Below are positions 1 through 6,810 of a DNA stretch of 6,941 nt, piece after piece. Positions within the stretch are counted from its first letter, which is position 1. Each line of letters opens with the position of its first letter. Position numbers and translations under genes: made by a program. Below the pieces are notes generated by a model. It saw only the letters and a list, made by a program, of their open reading frames with translations. It was not told where the DNA came from and ran no database searches. Origin of the DNA: Nitrospira sp. (GTDB lineage Bacteria; Nitrospirota; Thermodesulfovibrionia; Thermodesulfovibrionales; SM23-35); contig VGWZ01000103.1 of the NCBI GenBank assembly GCA_016873595.1, positions 1-6,941 on the forward strand. The letters are read 5' to 3'.

Positions 1-17
1 CAAGTCGGGGAATGACA
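1..17. repeat. right half of a GGGGAATGAC-type extragenic hairpin repeat, cut by the window edge
   Basis: The first bases read CAAG followed by TCGGGGAATGACA. This matches the right arm and part of the loop of a widespread short extragenic palindrome whose full form is roughly ATTCCCCGA, a TCAAG-like loop, then TCGGGGAAT and GAC. Only the right half is visible, so the hairpin is inferred; the left arm would lie just upstream of base 1. No T-tract follows, so it does not look like a classic intrinsic terminator. It argues that this end of the window is intergenic. Confidence 0.45.
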
Positions 18-53
18 AAGTATTAGAATCGCTCAATTTAGGAAACAATAGGT

Positions 54-83
54 TTGAATTTCTTAATATTATTAAGGTATTAT
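54..83 (+). promoter_or_regulatory. probable sigma-70 type promoter of ppdK
   Basis: TTGAAT at 54-59 (four of six consensus -35 bases) is separated by 18 bases from TATTAT at 78-83 (five of six consensus -10 bases). This predicts a transcript start near 90 and a leader of about 25 bases before the ppdK start. The surrounding DNA is AT-rich, so chance matches are possible. It is the best-placed pair in the leader. Confidence 0.45.
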
Positions 84-102
84 TTAGACCAAAATTCTAA
101 TC

Positions 103-109
103 GGGAGGG
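103..109 (+). promoter_or_regulatory. ribosome binding site deciding the ppdK start
   Basis: GGGAGGG is a strong purine-rich Shine-Dalgarno sequence. Three start-like codons follow: ATG 111 (immediately followed by the stop TGA), GTG 113 and ATG 116, the last two in the ppdK frame. Spacings are 1, 3 and 6 bases, so only ATG 116 is well placed. GTG 113 would add a single residue. Confidence 0.7.
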
Positions 110-115
110 CATGTG

Positions 116-2785
116 ATGGCAAAGAAGAAAACTAAAAAATACGTATACTTTTTTGGTGGGGGAAAGGCTGACGGAAAAGGAGACATGAAAGACCTTCTCG
201 GTGGAAAAGGTGCTGGGCTTGCAGAGATGACTAACCTTAAGATTCCAGTCCCTGCAGGGTTTACCATCACTACTGAAGCATGCAACGAATATTTTAAGGC
301 CGGGAAGAAATATCCAACAGGATTGTGGAAAGAGGTGCTTGAGAACCTGAAAAAGGCAGAGAAGGCAATGGGGATGAAATTTGGCGATTCTGTGAATCCT
401 CTCCTCGTTTCTGTCCGCTCAGGGGCAAAATTCTCAATGCCGGGAATGATGGATACGGTTCTTAACCTTGGGCTCAATGCAACAACAATGAATGCATTAA
501 TAAAAAAGACCGGAAATGAGCGGTTTGTGTATGACGCATATAGAAGACTTATCACAATGTTTGGCAGTATTGTAATGGGTATTGACAGGCAAAAATTTGA
601 AAAAGCTCTTGAAGAGATGAAGATAAAGAGAGGAGTCCATCTCGATACAGACCTTACCGTTGATGACCTTAAAAGTCTTGTCGAAGAATTCAAGATTATT
701 TATAAAAGAAACACCGGAGAAGATTTTCCAACTGACCCCTATGAACAACTTAAAAAGGCGATAAATGCAGTATTTGGTTCATGGTTTGGGGACAGAGCAG
801 TGAAATATAGAAAGATAAATGATATTCCTGATGATCTCGGTACTGCATGTAATATCCAATCAATGATATTTGGAAACTTAGGTGAGAATTCCGGGACAGG
901 AGTTGGATTTACGAGAGACCCATCTACAGGCCAGAAAAAGTTCTTCGCAGAATGTCTCATAAATGCACAGGGTGAAGACGTGGTTGCAGGGATAAGGACA
1001 CCCCTCCGTATCGAAGAACTGAAAAAGAGACTTCCAAAGGCATACAAAGAACTCTATTCGATATATAAGAAACTCGAGAAGCATTATAAAGATGTGCTCG
1101 ATATTGAGTTTACTGTGCAAGAAGGAAAGCTCTATATGCTCCAGACCAGGGTGGGAGAAAGGACAGCACAGTCAGCCCTCAAAATCGCCATTGATATGGT
1201 GAAAGAAAAACTCATTGATAAGAAGACTGCTCTATTGAGGATTGACCCATCACAACTTGACCAAATGCTCCATCCAATGATAGATCCAAAAGCTCAAATT
1301 AAGGTAATTGCTAAAGGTCTTCCGGCATCCCCTGGTGCTGCGGTTGGAACGGTTGTATTCACAGCAGAGGATGCAGAAAGAGCTGCCGAAAAAGTCAAAA
1401 AAGTTATTCTTGTCAGGACTGAGACATCACCTGAGGATATTGGAGGCATGTATGCAGCACAGGGGATGCTTACTGCGAGGGGTGGAATGACCTCACATGC
1501 TGCTGTTGTTGCCAGAGGTATGGGCAAATGCTGTGTTGCAGGGTGTGGTGCAATCAATATAAATGAGGTTCAGAGGTATTTTACCGTGAACGACCTTATT
1601 GTGAAGGAAGGTGACTACATAACTCTTAATGGCACAACTGGTGAAGTCATTTTGGGTGAGGCACCTCTTGTAACCCCGGAGCTCACAGATGATTTTGGTA
1701 AATTTATGAAGTGGGTTGATGAGTTCAGAAAGCTTGGTGTGAGGACAAATGCTGATACACCTCATGATGCAAAGGTAGCAAGGGATTTTGGAGCTGAAGG
1801 TATAGGACTATGCAGAACAGAGCACATGTTCTTTGAGGCCGAAAGAATTAAGGTCGTACGGGAAATGATACTTGCTGACGATAGAGAGGGAAGGGAAAGA
1901 GCACTTGCAAAACTCCTCCCGATGCAGAAGAGTGATTTTATTGGTATATTCAAAGAAATGCATGGCCTTCCTGTTACTATCAGACTTCTGGATCTACCAC
2001 TTCACGAATTCCTCCCGCATACAGATGAAGATCTTAGAGAACTTGCGCACGAGATGGAAGTTTCTTTCGAAAAACTTAAAACGAAGAATAAATCGCTCCA
2101 TGAAATTAACCCGATGCTTGGTCACAGGGGCTGCCGTCTTGGTGTCACCTATCCCGAAATTTACGAAATGCAGGTTCAGGCTATTATAGAGGCTGCCTGT
2201 GAGCTTTCAAAAGAGAAGGTGAAGGTGATACCAGAGATAATGATACCGCTTGTAGGCCATGTGAATGAATTCACAATGCTCAAAGACCTTACGAAGAAGA
2301 TAGCAGAAGAGGTCAAGGCAAAATATAAAGCGAATGTGAAGTACAGTGTAGGGACGATGATAGAACTTCCAAGGGCTGCGATAACTGCAGATGAGATTGC
2401 AAAAGAGGCAGAATTTTTCTCTTTCGGCACAAATGACCTCACACAGACAGTGTATGGTCTGAGCCGCGATGATGCGGGTAATTTTTTACCTTACTACGTC
2501 GAAAAGGGGGTACTCGAAGACGACCCATTTATTACTCTTGACCAGAGAGGTGTCGGGCAGGTTGTCAAAATAGGTATAGAGAAAGGAAGGTCTGTGAGGA
2601 AAGACCTTAAAATAGGTATCTGTGGTGAGCATGGAGGGGACCCGAATTCTGTAGAATTCTGTCATAAAGTGGGAATGAATTATGTGAGTTGTTCACCATA
2701 CAGAGTGCCAATCGCGAGGCTTGCTGCAGCCCATGCTGCGCTTAAGGAAAAGATAAAGAAAGATTTAAGTAAGTCAACAGTGTAA
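116..2785 (+). CDS. ppdK: pyruvate, phosphate dikinase
   Basis: This cytoplasmic enzyme interconverts pyruvate, ATP and phosphate with PEP, AMP and pyrophosphate, serving gluconeogenesis or pyrophosphate-linked glycolysis. At 889 residues it has the usual bacterial length. An N-terminal ATP-grasp domain (about 1-350) shows GGKGAGLAEM near residue 30, SVRSGAKFSMPG and ENSGTGVGFTRDP. The central phosphohistidine domain has GGMTSHAAVVARGMG with catalytic His461, preceded by the Thr-Ser pair that regulatory kinases target in some family members. The C-terminal PEP/pyruvate barrel carries GLCRTEHMFF, RLLDLPLHEFLP, metal ligands Glu750 (TMIELPRAA) and Asp774 (FGTNDLTQ), and catalytic Cys836 in CGEHGGDP. 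The spacing of these residues matches the characterised Clostridium enzyme. PEP synthase and PTS enzyme I share the phosphohistidine and barrel folds, but the N-terminal motifs and length favour PPDK. ATG 116 was chosen from ribosome-binding-site spacing. It appears monocistronic, and no regulatory-kinase gene is visible nearby. Confidence 0.98.
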   Translation: MAKKKTKKYVYFFGGGKADGKGDMKDLLGGKGAGLAEMTNLKIPVPAGFTITTEACNEYFKAGKKYPTGLWKEVLENLKKAEKAMGMKFGDSVNPLLVSVRSGAKFSMPGMMDTVLNLGLNATTMNALIKKTGNERFVYDAYRRLITMFGSIVMGIDRQKFEKALEEMKIKRGVHLDTDLTVDDLKSLVEEFKIIYKRNTGEDFPTDPYEQLKKAINAVFGSWFGDRAVKYRKINDIPDDLGTACNIQSMIFGNLGENSGTGVGFTRDPSTGQKKFFAECLINAQGEDVVAGIRTPLRIEELKKRLPKAYKELYSIYKKLEKHYKDVLDIEFTVQEGKLYMLQTRVGERTAQSALKIAIDMVKEKLIDKKTALLRIDPSQLDQMLHPMIDPKAQIKVIAKGLPASPGAAVGTVVFTAEDAERAAEKVKKVILVRTETSPEDIGGMYAAQGMLTARGGMTSHAAVVARGMGKCCVAGCGAININEVQRYFTVNDLIVKEGDYITLNGTTGEVILGEAPLVTPELTDDFGKFMKWVDEFRKLGVRTNADTPHDAKVARDFGAEGIGLCRTEHMFFEAERIKVVREMILADDREGRERALAKLLPMQKSDFIGIFKEMHGLPVTIRLLDLPLHEFLPHTDEDLRELAHEMEVSFEKLKTKNKSLHEINPMLGHRGCRLGVTYPEIYEMQVQAIIEAACELSKEKVKVIPEIMIPLVGHVNEFTMLKDLTKKIAEEVKAKYKANVKYSVGTMIELPRAAITADEIAKEAEFFSFGTNDLTQTVYGLSRDDAGNFLPYYVEKGVLEDDPFITLDQRGVGQVVKIGIEKGRSVRKDLKIGICGEHGGDPNSVEFCHKVGMNYVSCSPYRVPIARLAAAHAALKEKIKKDLSKSTV

Positions 2786-2849
2786 ACGAAACTGCACTAC
2801 GTTAACGACAAGCATTCTTAGCAATTGGGTTGTTTGTCATTATTCAATG

Positions 2850-2879
2850 TTTACATACTCAAGGATTATGTGTTATTTT
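2850..2879 (+). promoter_or_regulatory. probable extended -10 promoter of the rpsO-pnp-peptidase operon
   Basis: TTTACA at 2850-2855 (five of six -35 bases) and TATTTT at 2874-2879 (four of six -10 bases) are 18 bases apart. A TG at 2871-2872, one base before the -10 hexamer, makes it an extended -10 element. Predicted transcription starts near 2886, giving a leader of only about 23 bases before rpsO. That is too short for an E. coli-type S15 pseudoknot operator. Confidence 0.45.
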
Positions 2880-2908
2880 ACTTAAAATTGTTGAAAGGCG
2901 GTGTATGA

Positions 2909-3178
2909 ATGTCAATTGGTAAAGAACAGAAGCAGACGATAATAGAGAATTTCAAGCTCCATGATACTGACACGGGATCGACCGAGGTTCAGATAGCTCT
3001 ACTGAGCGAGAGAATAAATTATCTCAGCGATCATTTTAAAGTACACAAAAGCGACCACCACTCAAGGAGAGGTCTTTTAAAACTTGTCAGTCAAAGGAGA
3101 AGATTGCTTGATTATCTGAAGGCTATAGATAAGAATCGATACGTAAAACTGATTGAGCGGCTGGGGCTGAGAAAATAG
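2909..3178 (+). CDS. rpsO: 30S ribosomal protein S15
   Basis: S15 is a primary 16S rRNA-binding protein that nucleates assembly of the central domain (platform) of the small subunit and contributes to a bridge with the 50S subunit. The 89-residue product has the normal length and the family pattern throughout: HDTDTGSTEVQIALLSERI near residues 17-35, the HKSDHHSRRGLL rRNA-binding loop near 45-56, then LVSQRRRLLDYL and the final IERLGLRK. The start is supported by AAGGCGGTG at 2895-2903, five bases before ATG 2909. An out-of-frame ATG at 2905 opens only a five-codon frame. The stop codon directly abuts the pnp start, the classic rpsO-pnp order found across bacteria. Confidence 0.98.
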   Translation: MSIGKEQKQTIIENFKLHDTDTGSTEVQIALLSERINYLSDHFKVHKSDHHSRRGLLKLVSQRRRLLDYLKAIDKNRYVKLIERLGLRK

Positions 3179-5269
3179 ATGAAAAAAACAGAGATTGATA
3201 TACGAGGAAGGAAATGTACCCTTGAGACAGGCAAGATTGCAAAACAGGCAGATGGAGCAGTAATCGCTCGGTATGGTGACACTTTAGTCCTTGCGACAGC
3301 TGTGGCTGACAAGATTGAGAGGAAAGGTTTGGATTTTTTTCCGCTCACCATAGATTATCAAGAAAAGACTTACGCCGCAGGAAAATTTCCTGGCGGTTTC
3401 TTTAAAAGAGAAGGACGACCTACAGAGAAGGAAATCCTTACGTCACGTCTTATTGATAGACCGATGAGACCTTTATTCTCAAAGGGTTTCCCCTATGAGA
3501 CACAGGGTATTGTGAGTGTTCTCTCTTATGGGGAAGAGAATATTGCGGATATCATTGGAATAATAAGCATGTCAGCAGCCCTTACCATTTCTGACATCCC
3601 CTTTAATGGTCCTGTGAGTGCGGTGAGAATCGGAAGAATAGCTGACTCTTTTGTGATAAATCCTGATCTAAGAGAAGTTGAGGAATGTGACCTCGACCTT
3701 GTGGTTGCAGGCACTGAAGATTCCGTGATAATGGTCGAGGGTGAAAGCCAGGAGATCACAGAGGCTGACCTTCTTGAGGCCATAGAGATTGCACACAATG
3801 AGATAAAGCGGCTGTGCATGTTACAGAAAGAACTCCATGCAATGGTAGCGAAAGAAAAACGGAATCTTACTACTCTTACTATTGATGAAGAATTGAAAAA
3901 AGCTGTTGAAGATTTCTCCATGGAAAAGATAAAGGGTGCCATTACGATACCTGATAAAATGAGGAGGCAAGGAGCACTCGACGAAATACTTAAAGAGACA
4001 ATCGAAAAATTGAATACTGGTGAAAACGACATCTCCCCAGAAATAATTTCGGTATTTAATGATATCGAGAAAAACCTTGTGAGAGGAATAATTCTCAATA
4101 AAGGCGCCAGAGCAGATGGAAGGTCTTCTGATGAGATAAGAAATATCAGTTGTGAGATTGGCATCCTTCCACGAACACACGGGTCTGCTCTCTTTGTAAG
4201 AGGAGAGACACAATGCCTTGCAGTAGTGACCCTTGGTACTGCAGATGATGAACAGAGAATTGAGTCACTCGATGGCGAGTTTTCAAAAACATTTATGTTG
4301 CATTATAACTTTCCGCCTTTCAGTGTTGGCGAGGTTAAGCCTTTGAGATCTCCAGGCAGACGCGAGATAGGTCATGGTATGCTTGCCGAAAAGGCTCTGA
4401 AGGCTGTGATACCAGCAAAGTCTGAATTTCCTTATACCATAAGAGTAGTGTCAGACATATTAGAGTCAAACGGGTCATCGTCAATGGCCACAGTATGCGG
4501 GGGGTCACTTGCATTAATGGATGCTGGCGTCCCTGTCAGAGCTCATGTTGCGGGAATCGCGATGGGTCTTATAAAAGAAGGTGAAAGGGTTGTTATCCTT
4601 ACCGATATACTTGGTCTTGAGGATCATCTCGGTGATATGGACTTTAAGGTAACCGGAACAGAAAAGGGGATTACTGCTTTTCAACTGGATACTAAAATAG
4701 GTGGCATATCACGTGAGATAATGGAGAGAGCCCTTGAACAGGCTCGGCAGGGAAGACTTTATATACTTGAAAAGATGAATAATACTATTACCGCTCCAAA
4801 AGAGGACCTTTCACCTCATGCACCGAGAATTTATACAATGCAGATTAGGCAGGAGAAGATTCGCGATGTAATAGGAACAGGTGGTAAGGTAATTCGTAGT
4901 ATTACAGAGCAGACTGGTGCGAAGATAGAAATAGATGACAGTGGCCTTATCAATATAGCCTCCCCGGATGGAGAATCAGCGAGGAAAGCTATGGAGATTA
5001 TCAACAGTATTACCGCAGAAGTTGAGCTCGGCAGGATATACCTCGGAAAAGTAAAAAGAATTGTTGATTTTGGAGCATTCGTAGAAATCCTTCCAGGTAC
5101 TGAAGGGCTGCTTCATATTTCACAGATAGCTGAGAGAAGGATCGCAAAGGTGACAGACGAGATAAGCGAAGGAGACGAGGTTCTTGTAAAAGTCATCGAG
5201 ATAGATAAATTAGGCAGAATCCGCGTTTCCAGAAAAGAGGCAATGAGAGAAAAGAAAGAAATAAGTTGA
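3179..5269 (+). CDS. pnp: polyribonucleotide nucleotidyltransferase (polynucleotide phosphorylase)
   Basis: PNPase degrades RNA 3'-to-5' by phosphorolysis, releasing nucleoside diphosphates, and can run in reverse to add tails. It acts as a cytoplasmic trimer, often with RNase E and helicases. The 696-residue protein shows the full family order: a first RNase PH domain (about 10-140), a helical linker domain (about 145-230), and a catalytic second RNase PH domain (about 310-500) with YNFPPFSVGEV, SPGRREIGHGMLAEKAL and SDILESNGSSSMATVCG. Asp482, Asp488 and Lys490 in EDHLGDMDFK match the active-site residues of the E. coli enzyme. A KH domain (about 554-612) follows with the loop G566-T-G-G569, then an S1 domain (about 617-690) with VDFGAFVEI and GLLHISQIA. 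It ends just after S1, without the C-terminal extension some homologues carry. ATG 3179 follows the rpsO stop with no gap and only a weak ribosome binding site, suggesting translational coupling. Confidence 0.98.
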   Translation: MKKTEIDIRGRKCTLETGKIAKQADGAVIARYGDTLVLATAVADKIERKGLDFFPLTIDYQEKTYAAGKFPGGFFKREGRPTEKEILTSRLIDRPMRPLFSKGFPYETQGIVSVLSYGEENIADIIGIISMSAALTISDIPFNGPVSAVRIGRIADSFVINPDLREVEECDLDLVVAGTEDSVIMVEGESQEITEADLLEAIEIAHNEIKRLCMLQKELHAMVAKEKRNLTTLTIDEELKKAVEDFSMEKIKGAITIPDKMRRQGALDEILKETIEKLNTGENDISPEIISVFNDIEKNLVRGIILNKGARADGRSSDEIRNISCEIGILPRTHGSALFVRGETQCLAVVTLGTADDEQRIESLDGEFSKTFMLHYNFPPFSVGEVKPLRSPGRREIGHGMLAEKALKAVIPAKSEFPYTIRVVSDILESNGSSSMATVCGGSLALMDAGVPVRAHVAGIAMGLIKEGERVVILTDILGLEDHLGDMDFKVTGTEKGITAFQLDTKIGGISREIMERALEQARQGRLYILEKMNNTITAPKEDLSPHAPRIYTMQIRQEKIRDVIGTGGKVIRSITEQTGAKIEIDDSGLINIASPDGESARKAMEIINSITAEVELGRIYLGKVKRIVDFGAFVEILPGTEGLLHISQIAERRIAKVTDEISEGDEVLVKVIEIDKLGRIRVSRKEAMREKKEIS

Positions 5270-5271
5270 AC

Positions 5272-5278
5272 GAGGGTG
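5272..5278 (+). promoter_or_regulatory. ribosome binding site deciding the M16 peptidase start
   Basis: GAGGGTG lies just after the pnp stop and is well placed for ATG 5282. An in-frame GTG at 5276 overlaps this site and has no separate Shine-Dalgarno sequence upstream, so the ATG is the better start. The difference is two residues. Confidence 0.6.
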
Positions 5279-5281
5279 AGC

Positions 5282-6529
5282 ATGTTTATAAAAGAATATC
5301 TGCCGAACGGGATACCTGTGGTTATAGAAACGTTGAAAAACATGCGCTCTGTTGCTCTCGGTATCTGGGTGAAGGTAGGTTCAAGGAATGAGACATCTCA
5401 TAAAAACGGCATATCCCATTTCCTTGAACACATGTTTTTTAAAGGGACCAAGAAGCGAACTGCAAGAGACATTGCAATTGATATTGACTCTCTCGGAGGC
5501 GACCTCAACGCATTTACCTCTAAGGAGGCCACAACCTTTTATGTAAAGGTGCTTAATGAGTACCTCAAAGATGGGGTTGAGTTACTCTCAGACGTTTTCC
5601 TCCACTCTACATTTCCTAGAAAAGACATTGAAAAAGAAAAAGCAATAATAAAAGAAGAGATAAAGATGGTTGAAGACACGCCTGATGACTATATTCATGA
5701 CCTCTTCAATCAGACCATCTGGGATTATAAAGGACTCGGTCAACCTGTCCTTGGACGAAGTAATACAATAAAGTCATTTACAAGAGATGATCTTCTCGAA
5801 CACATACGAAGATATTACGGCGTAAAAGATATCATTATCTCCTGTGCGGGTGATTTCAAGCCCCAATTACTGCTCGATATACTCAGTAAAAATCTTGGTA
5901 ACCTGAGAAGAGGTTCTGAACCTGCAAGGCGGCAGATGCCTGATTTTAAGAGCAAGGTGAAGGTGTTTAATAAAGAACTCTCTGAGACACATATATGTCT
6001 GGGGGTCAAAGGTCTTCCACAGGCAAGCGAAGAACGTTATGGCATTTTTATACTGAACACCATTCTGGGAGGGGGTGTGAGCTCGCGACTCTTTCAGGAA
6101 ATAAGAGAAAAGAGAGGGCTCGCCTATTCAATATATTCATTTGTTGCATCATATTTTGATACAGGGGTATGGGGTGTTTATGCAGGTGTGAGCAGGAAAA
6201 AACTGAGAGAGGTCGTAGGGTTGATTGTAAAAGAAATGTGTTTTTTGAAGGATAAAATTACTGAGGAAGAATTAACACGCGCAAAGAATCATCTTAAAGG
6301 TAATATAATCCTCGGGCTTGAATCAACAATCAGCCGCATGAATAATATTGCACGTCAGGAAATATATTATGGGAGGTACTACTCCTCTAAGGAAATTATG
6401 AAAAAAGTAAATGCAGTCACGCTCAGCCAGGTCAAGGGCCTTTCTGAAAGGCTGATCAAAAAAGAGCGGTTCTCAGTCACTGTCTATGGGCCAGTGAATG
6501 AAAAGGATGTCAGGGGAATACTGAGTTAA
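5282..6529 (+). CDS. M16-family zinc metallopeptidase (processing-peptidase type)
   Basis: This belongs to the pitrilysin/M16 family, which includes the mitochondrial processing peptidase beta subunit and Bacillus YmxG (MlpA). The 415-residue protein has two homologous halves. The N-terminal half has the inverted zinc motif HFLEH (His46, catalytic Glu49, His50) within GISHFLEHMFFKGT, and the probable third ligand Glu126 in KAIIKEEIKM, with typical spacing. GGDLNAFTSKEATTFY is another family block. The C-terminal half has GGGVSSRLFQEIREKRGLAYSI, containing the Arg278 and Tyr282 pair that binds substrate in this family. It is therefore predicted active on its own, not an inactive half-partner. 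The N-terminus (MFIKEYLPNGIPVVIE) is not a signal peptide and no membrane segment is evident, so it is probably cytoplasmic. It follows pnp by about a dozen bases and probably shares its transcript, a common bacterial arrangement. The substrate cannot be told from sequence. Confidence 0.95.
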   Translation: MFIKEYLPNGIPVVIETLKNMRSVALGIWVKVGSRNETSHKNGISHFLEHMFFKGTKKRTARDIAIDIDSLGGDLNAFTSKEATTFYVKVLNEYLKDGVELLSDVFLHSTFPRKDIEKEKAIIKEEIKMVEDTPDDYIHDLFNQTIWDYKGLGQPVLGRSNTIKSFTRDDLLEHIRRYYGVKDIIISCAGDFKPQLLLDILSKNLGNLRRGSEPARRQMPDFKSKVKVFNKELSETHICLGVKGLPQASEERYGIFILNTILGGGVSSRLFQEIREKRGLAYSIYSFVASYFDTGVWGVYAGVSRKKLREVVGLIVKEMCFLKDKITEEELTRAKNHLKGNIILGLESTISRMNNIARQEIYYGRYYSSKEIMKKVNAVTLSQVKGLSERLIKKERFSVTVYGPVNEKDVRGILS

Positions 6530-6538
6530 TATAATTTC

Positions 6539-6568
6539 TTGAGAATACTTAGTTTTTTGTGTTATAAA
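6539..6568 (+). promoter_or_regulatory. probable extended -10 promoter of fmdB-purC
   Basis: TTGAGA at 6539-6544 (five of six -35 bases) and TATAAA at 6563-6568 (five of six -10 bases) are 18 bases apart. A TG at 6560-6561, one base before the -10, forms an extended -10 element. This is the best promoter match in the window. Transcription would start near 6575, about 44 bases before fmdB. The peptidase gene ends at 6529 with no clear terminator, so read-through from the upstream operon is also possible. Confidence 0.55.
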
Positions 6569-6618
6569 TTTTCATCAGAGAGAACATAAAACTTAAGAAA
6601 CTTGGAAAGGAGGTCACT

Positions 6619-6786
6619 ATGCCAGCATATGAATATACCTGTAAAGATTGCGGAAAAGAGTTTACGGTTTTTCTTTCCTTTAAAGAATTTGACATTAAGC
6701 CAAAGATCAATTGTCCCCATTGTCAGAGCGATAATACCGTGAAAAAAATAACAACCTTTTTTGCAAAAACGAGTAAAAAATCCTAA
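6619..6786 (+). CDS. FmdB-family zinc-ribbon protein (small)
   Basis: This 55-residue protein begins MPAYEYTCKDCGKEF, the hallmark N-terminus of the FmdB/CxxC_CXXC zinc-ribbon family. It has two knuckles, Cys8-Cys11 and Cys32-Cys35 (CPHC), separated by 20 residues, which should bind one zinc ion. A basic tail rich in Lys and Thr (KKITTFFAKTSKKS) follows. The family takes its name from a putative regulator of formamidase genes, but the role of most members is unknown and none is claimed here. The start is firm: AAAGGAGGT at 6606-6614 is a near-perfect Shine-Dalgarno, four bases before ATG 6619. It has its own predicted promoter and lies 24 bases upstream of purC. It is complete, though short enough to be missed by length-filtered gene calling. 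Confidence 0.9.
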   Translation: MPAYEYTCKDCGKEFTVFLSFKEFDIKPKINCPHCQSDNTVKKITTFFAKTSKKS

Positions 6787-6810
6787 AAATTATTTCTGAA
6801 AGTATTCCTC

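Noticed and set aside
2..100. Frame open from the left edge to a TAA at 98-100, possibly the tail of an upstream gene
   Set aside because: The 32 codons show no recognisable protein end, the region is AT-rich with promoter-like hexamers, and it begins in an apparent extragenic repeat, so non-coding is more likely.
97..693. 198-codon open frame on the minus strand opposite the start of ppdK
   Set aside because: It is a shadow of ppdK. It has no recognisable motif or plausible ribosome binding site, and its Ser/Phe/Pro-rich composition is what reverse reading of a real gene gives.
2644..2662. Tandem GAATTCTGTA / GAATTCTGT repeat inside ppdK
   Set aside because: It encodes part of the conserved PNSVEFCHKVG block near the active-site cysteine, so codon choice by chance explains it.
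2905..2922. Five-codon frame starting at ATG 2905, overlapping the rpsO start
   Set aside because: It is only two bases from the Shine-Dalgarno match and ends after five codons, so it is probably an incidental out-of-frame ATG, not a leader peptide.
3526..4164. 212-codon open frame on the minus strand opposite pnp
   Set aside because: It lies fully inside a confidently identified gene, is rich in Ser and Ile from reverse codons, and has no family features.
6543..6807. Inverted repeat GAATACTT (6543-6550) and AAGTATTC (6800-6807) flanking fmdB
   Set aside because: Eight bases in AT-rich DNA 250 bases apart, with no target-site duplication or transposase, is expected by chance.
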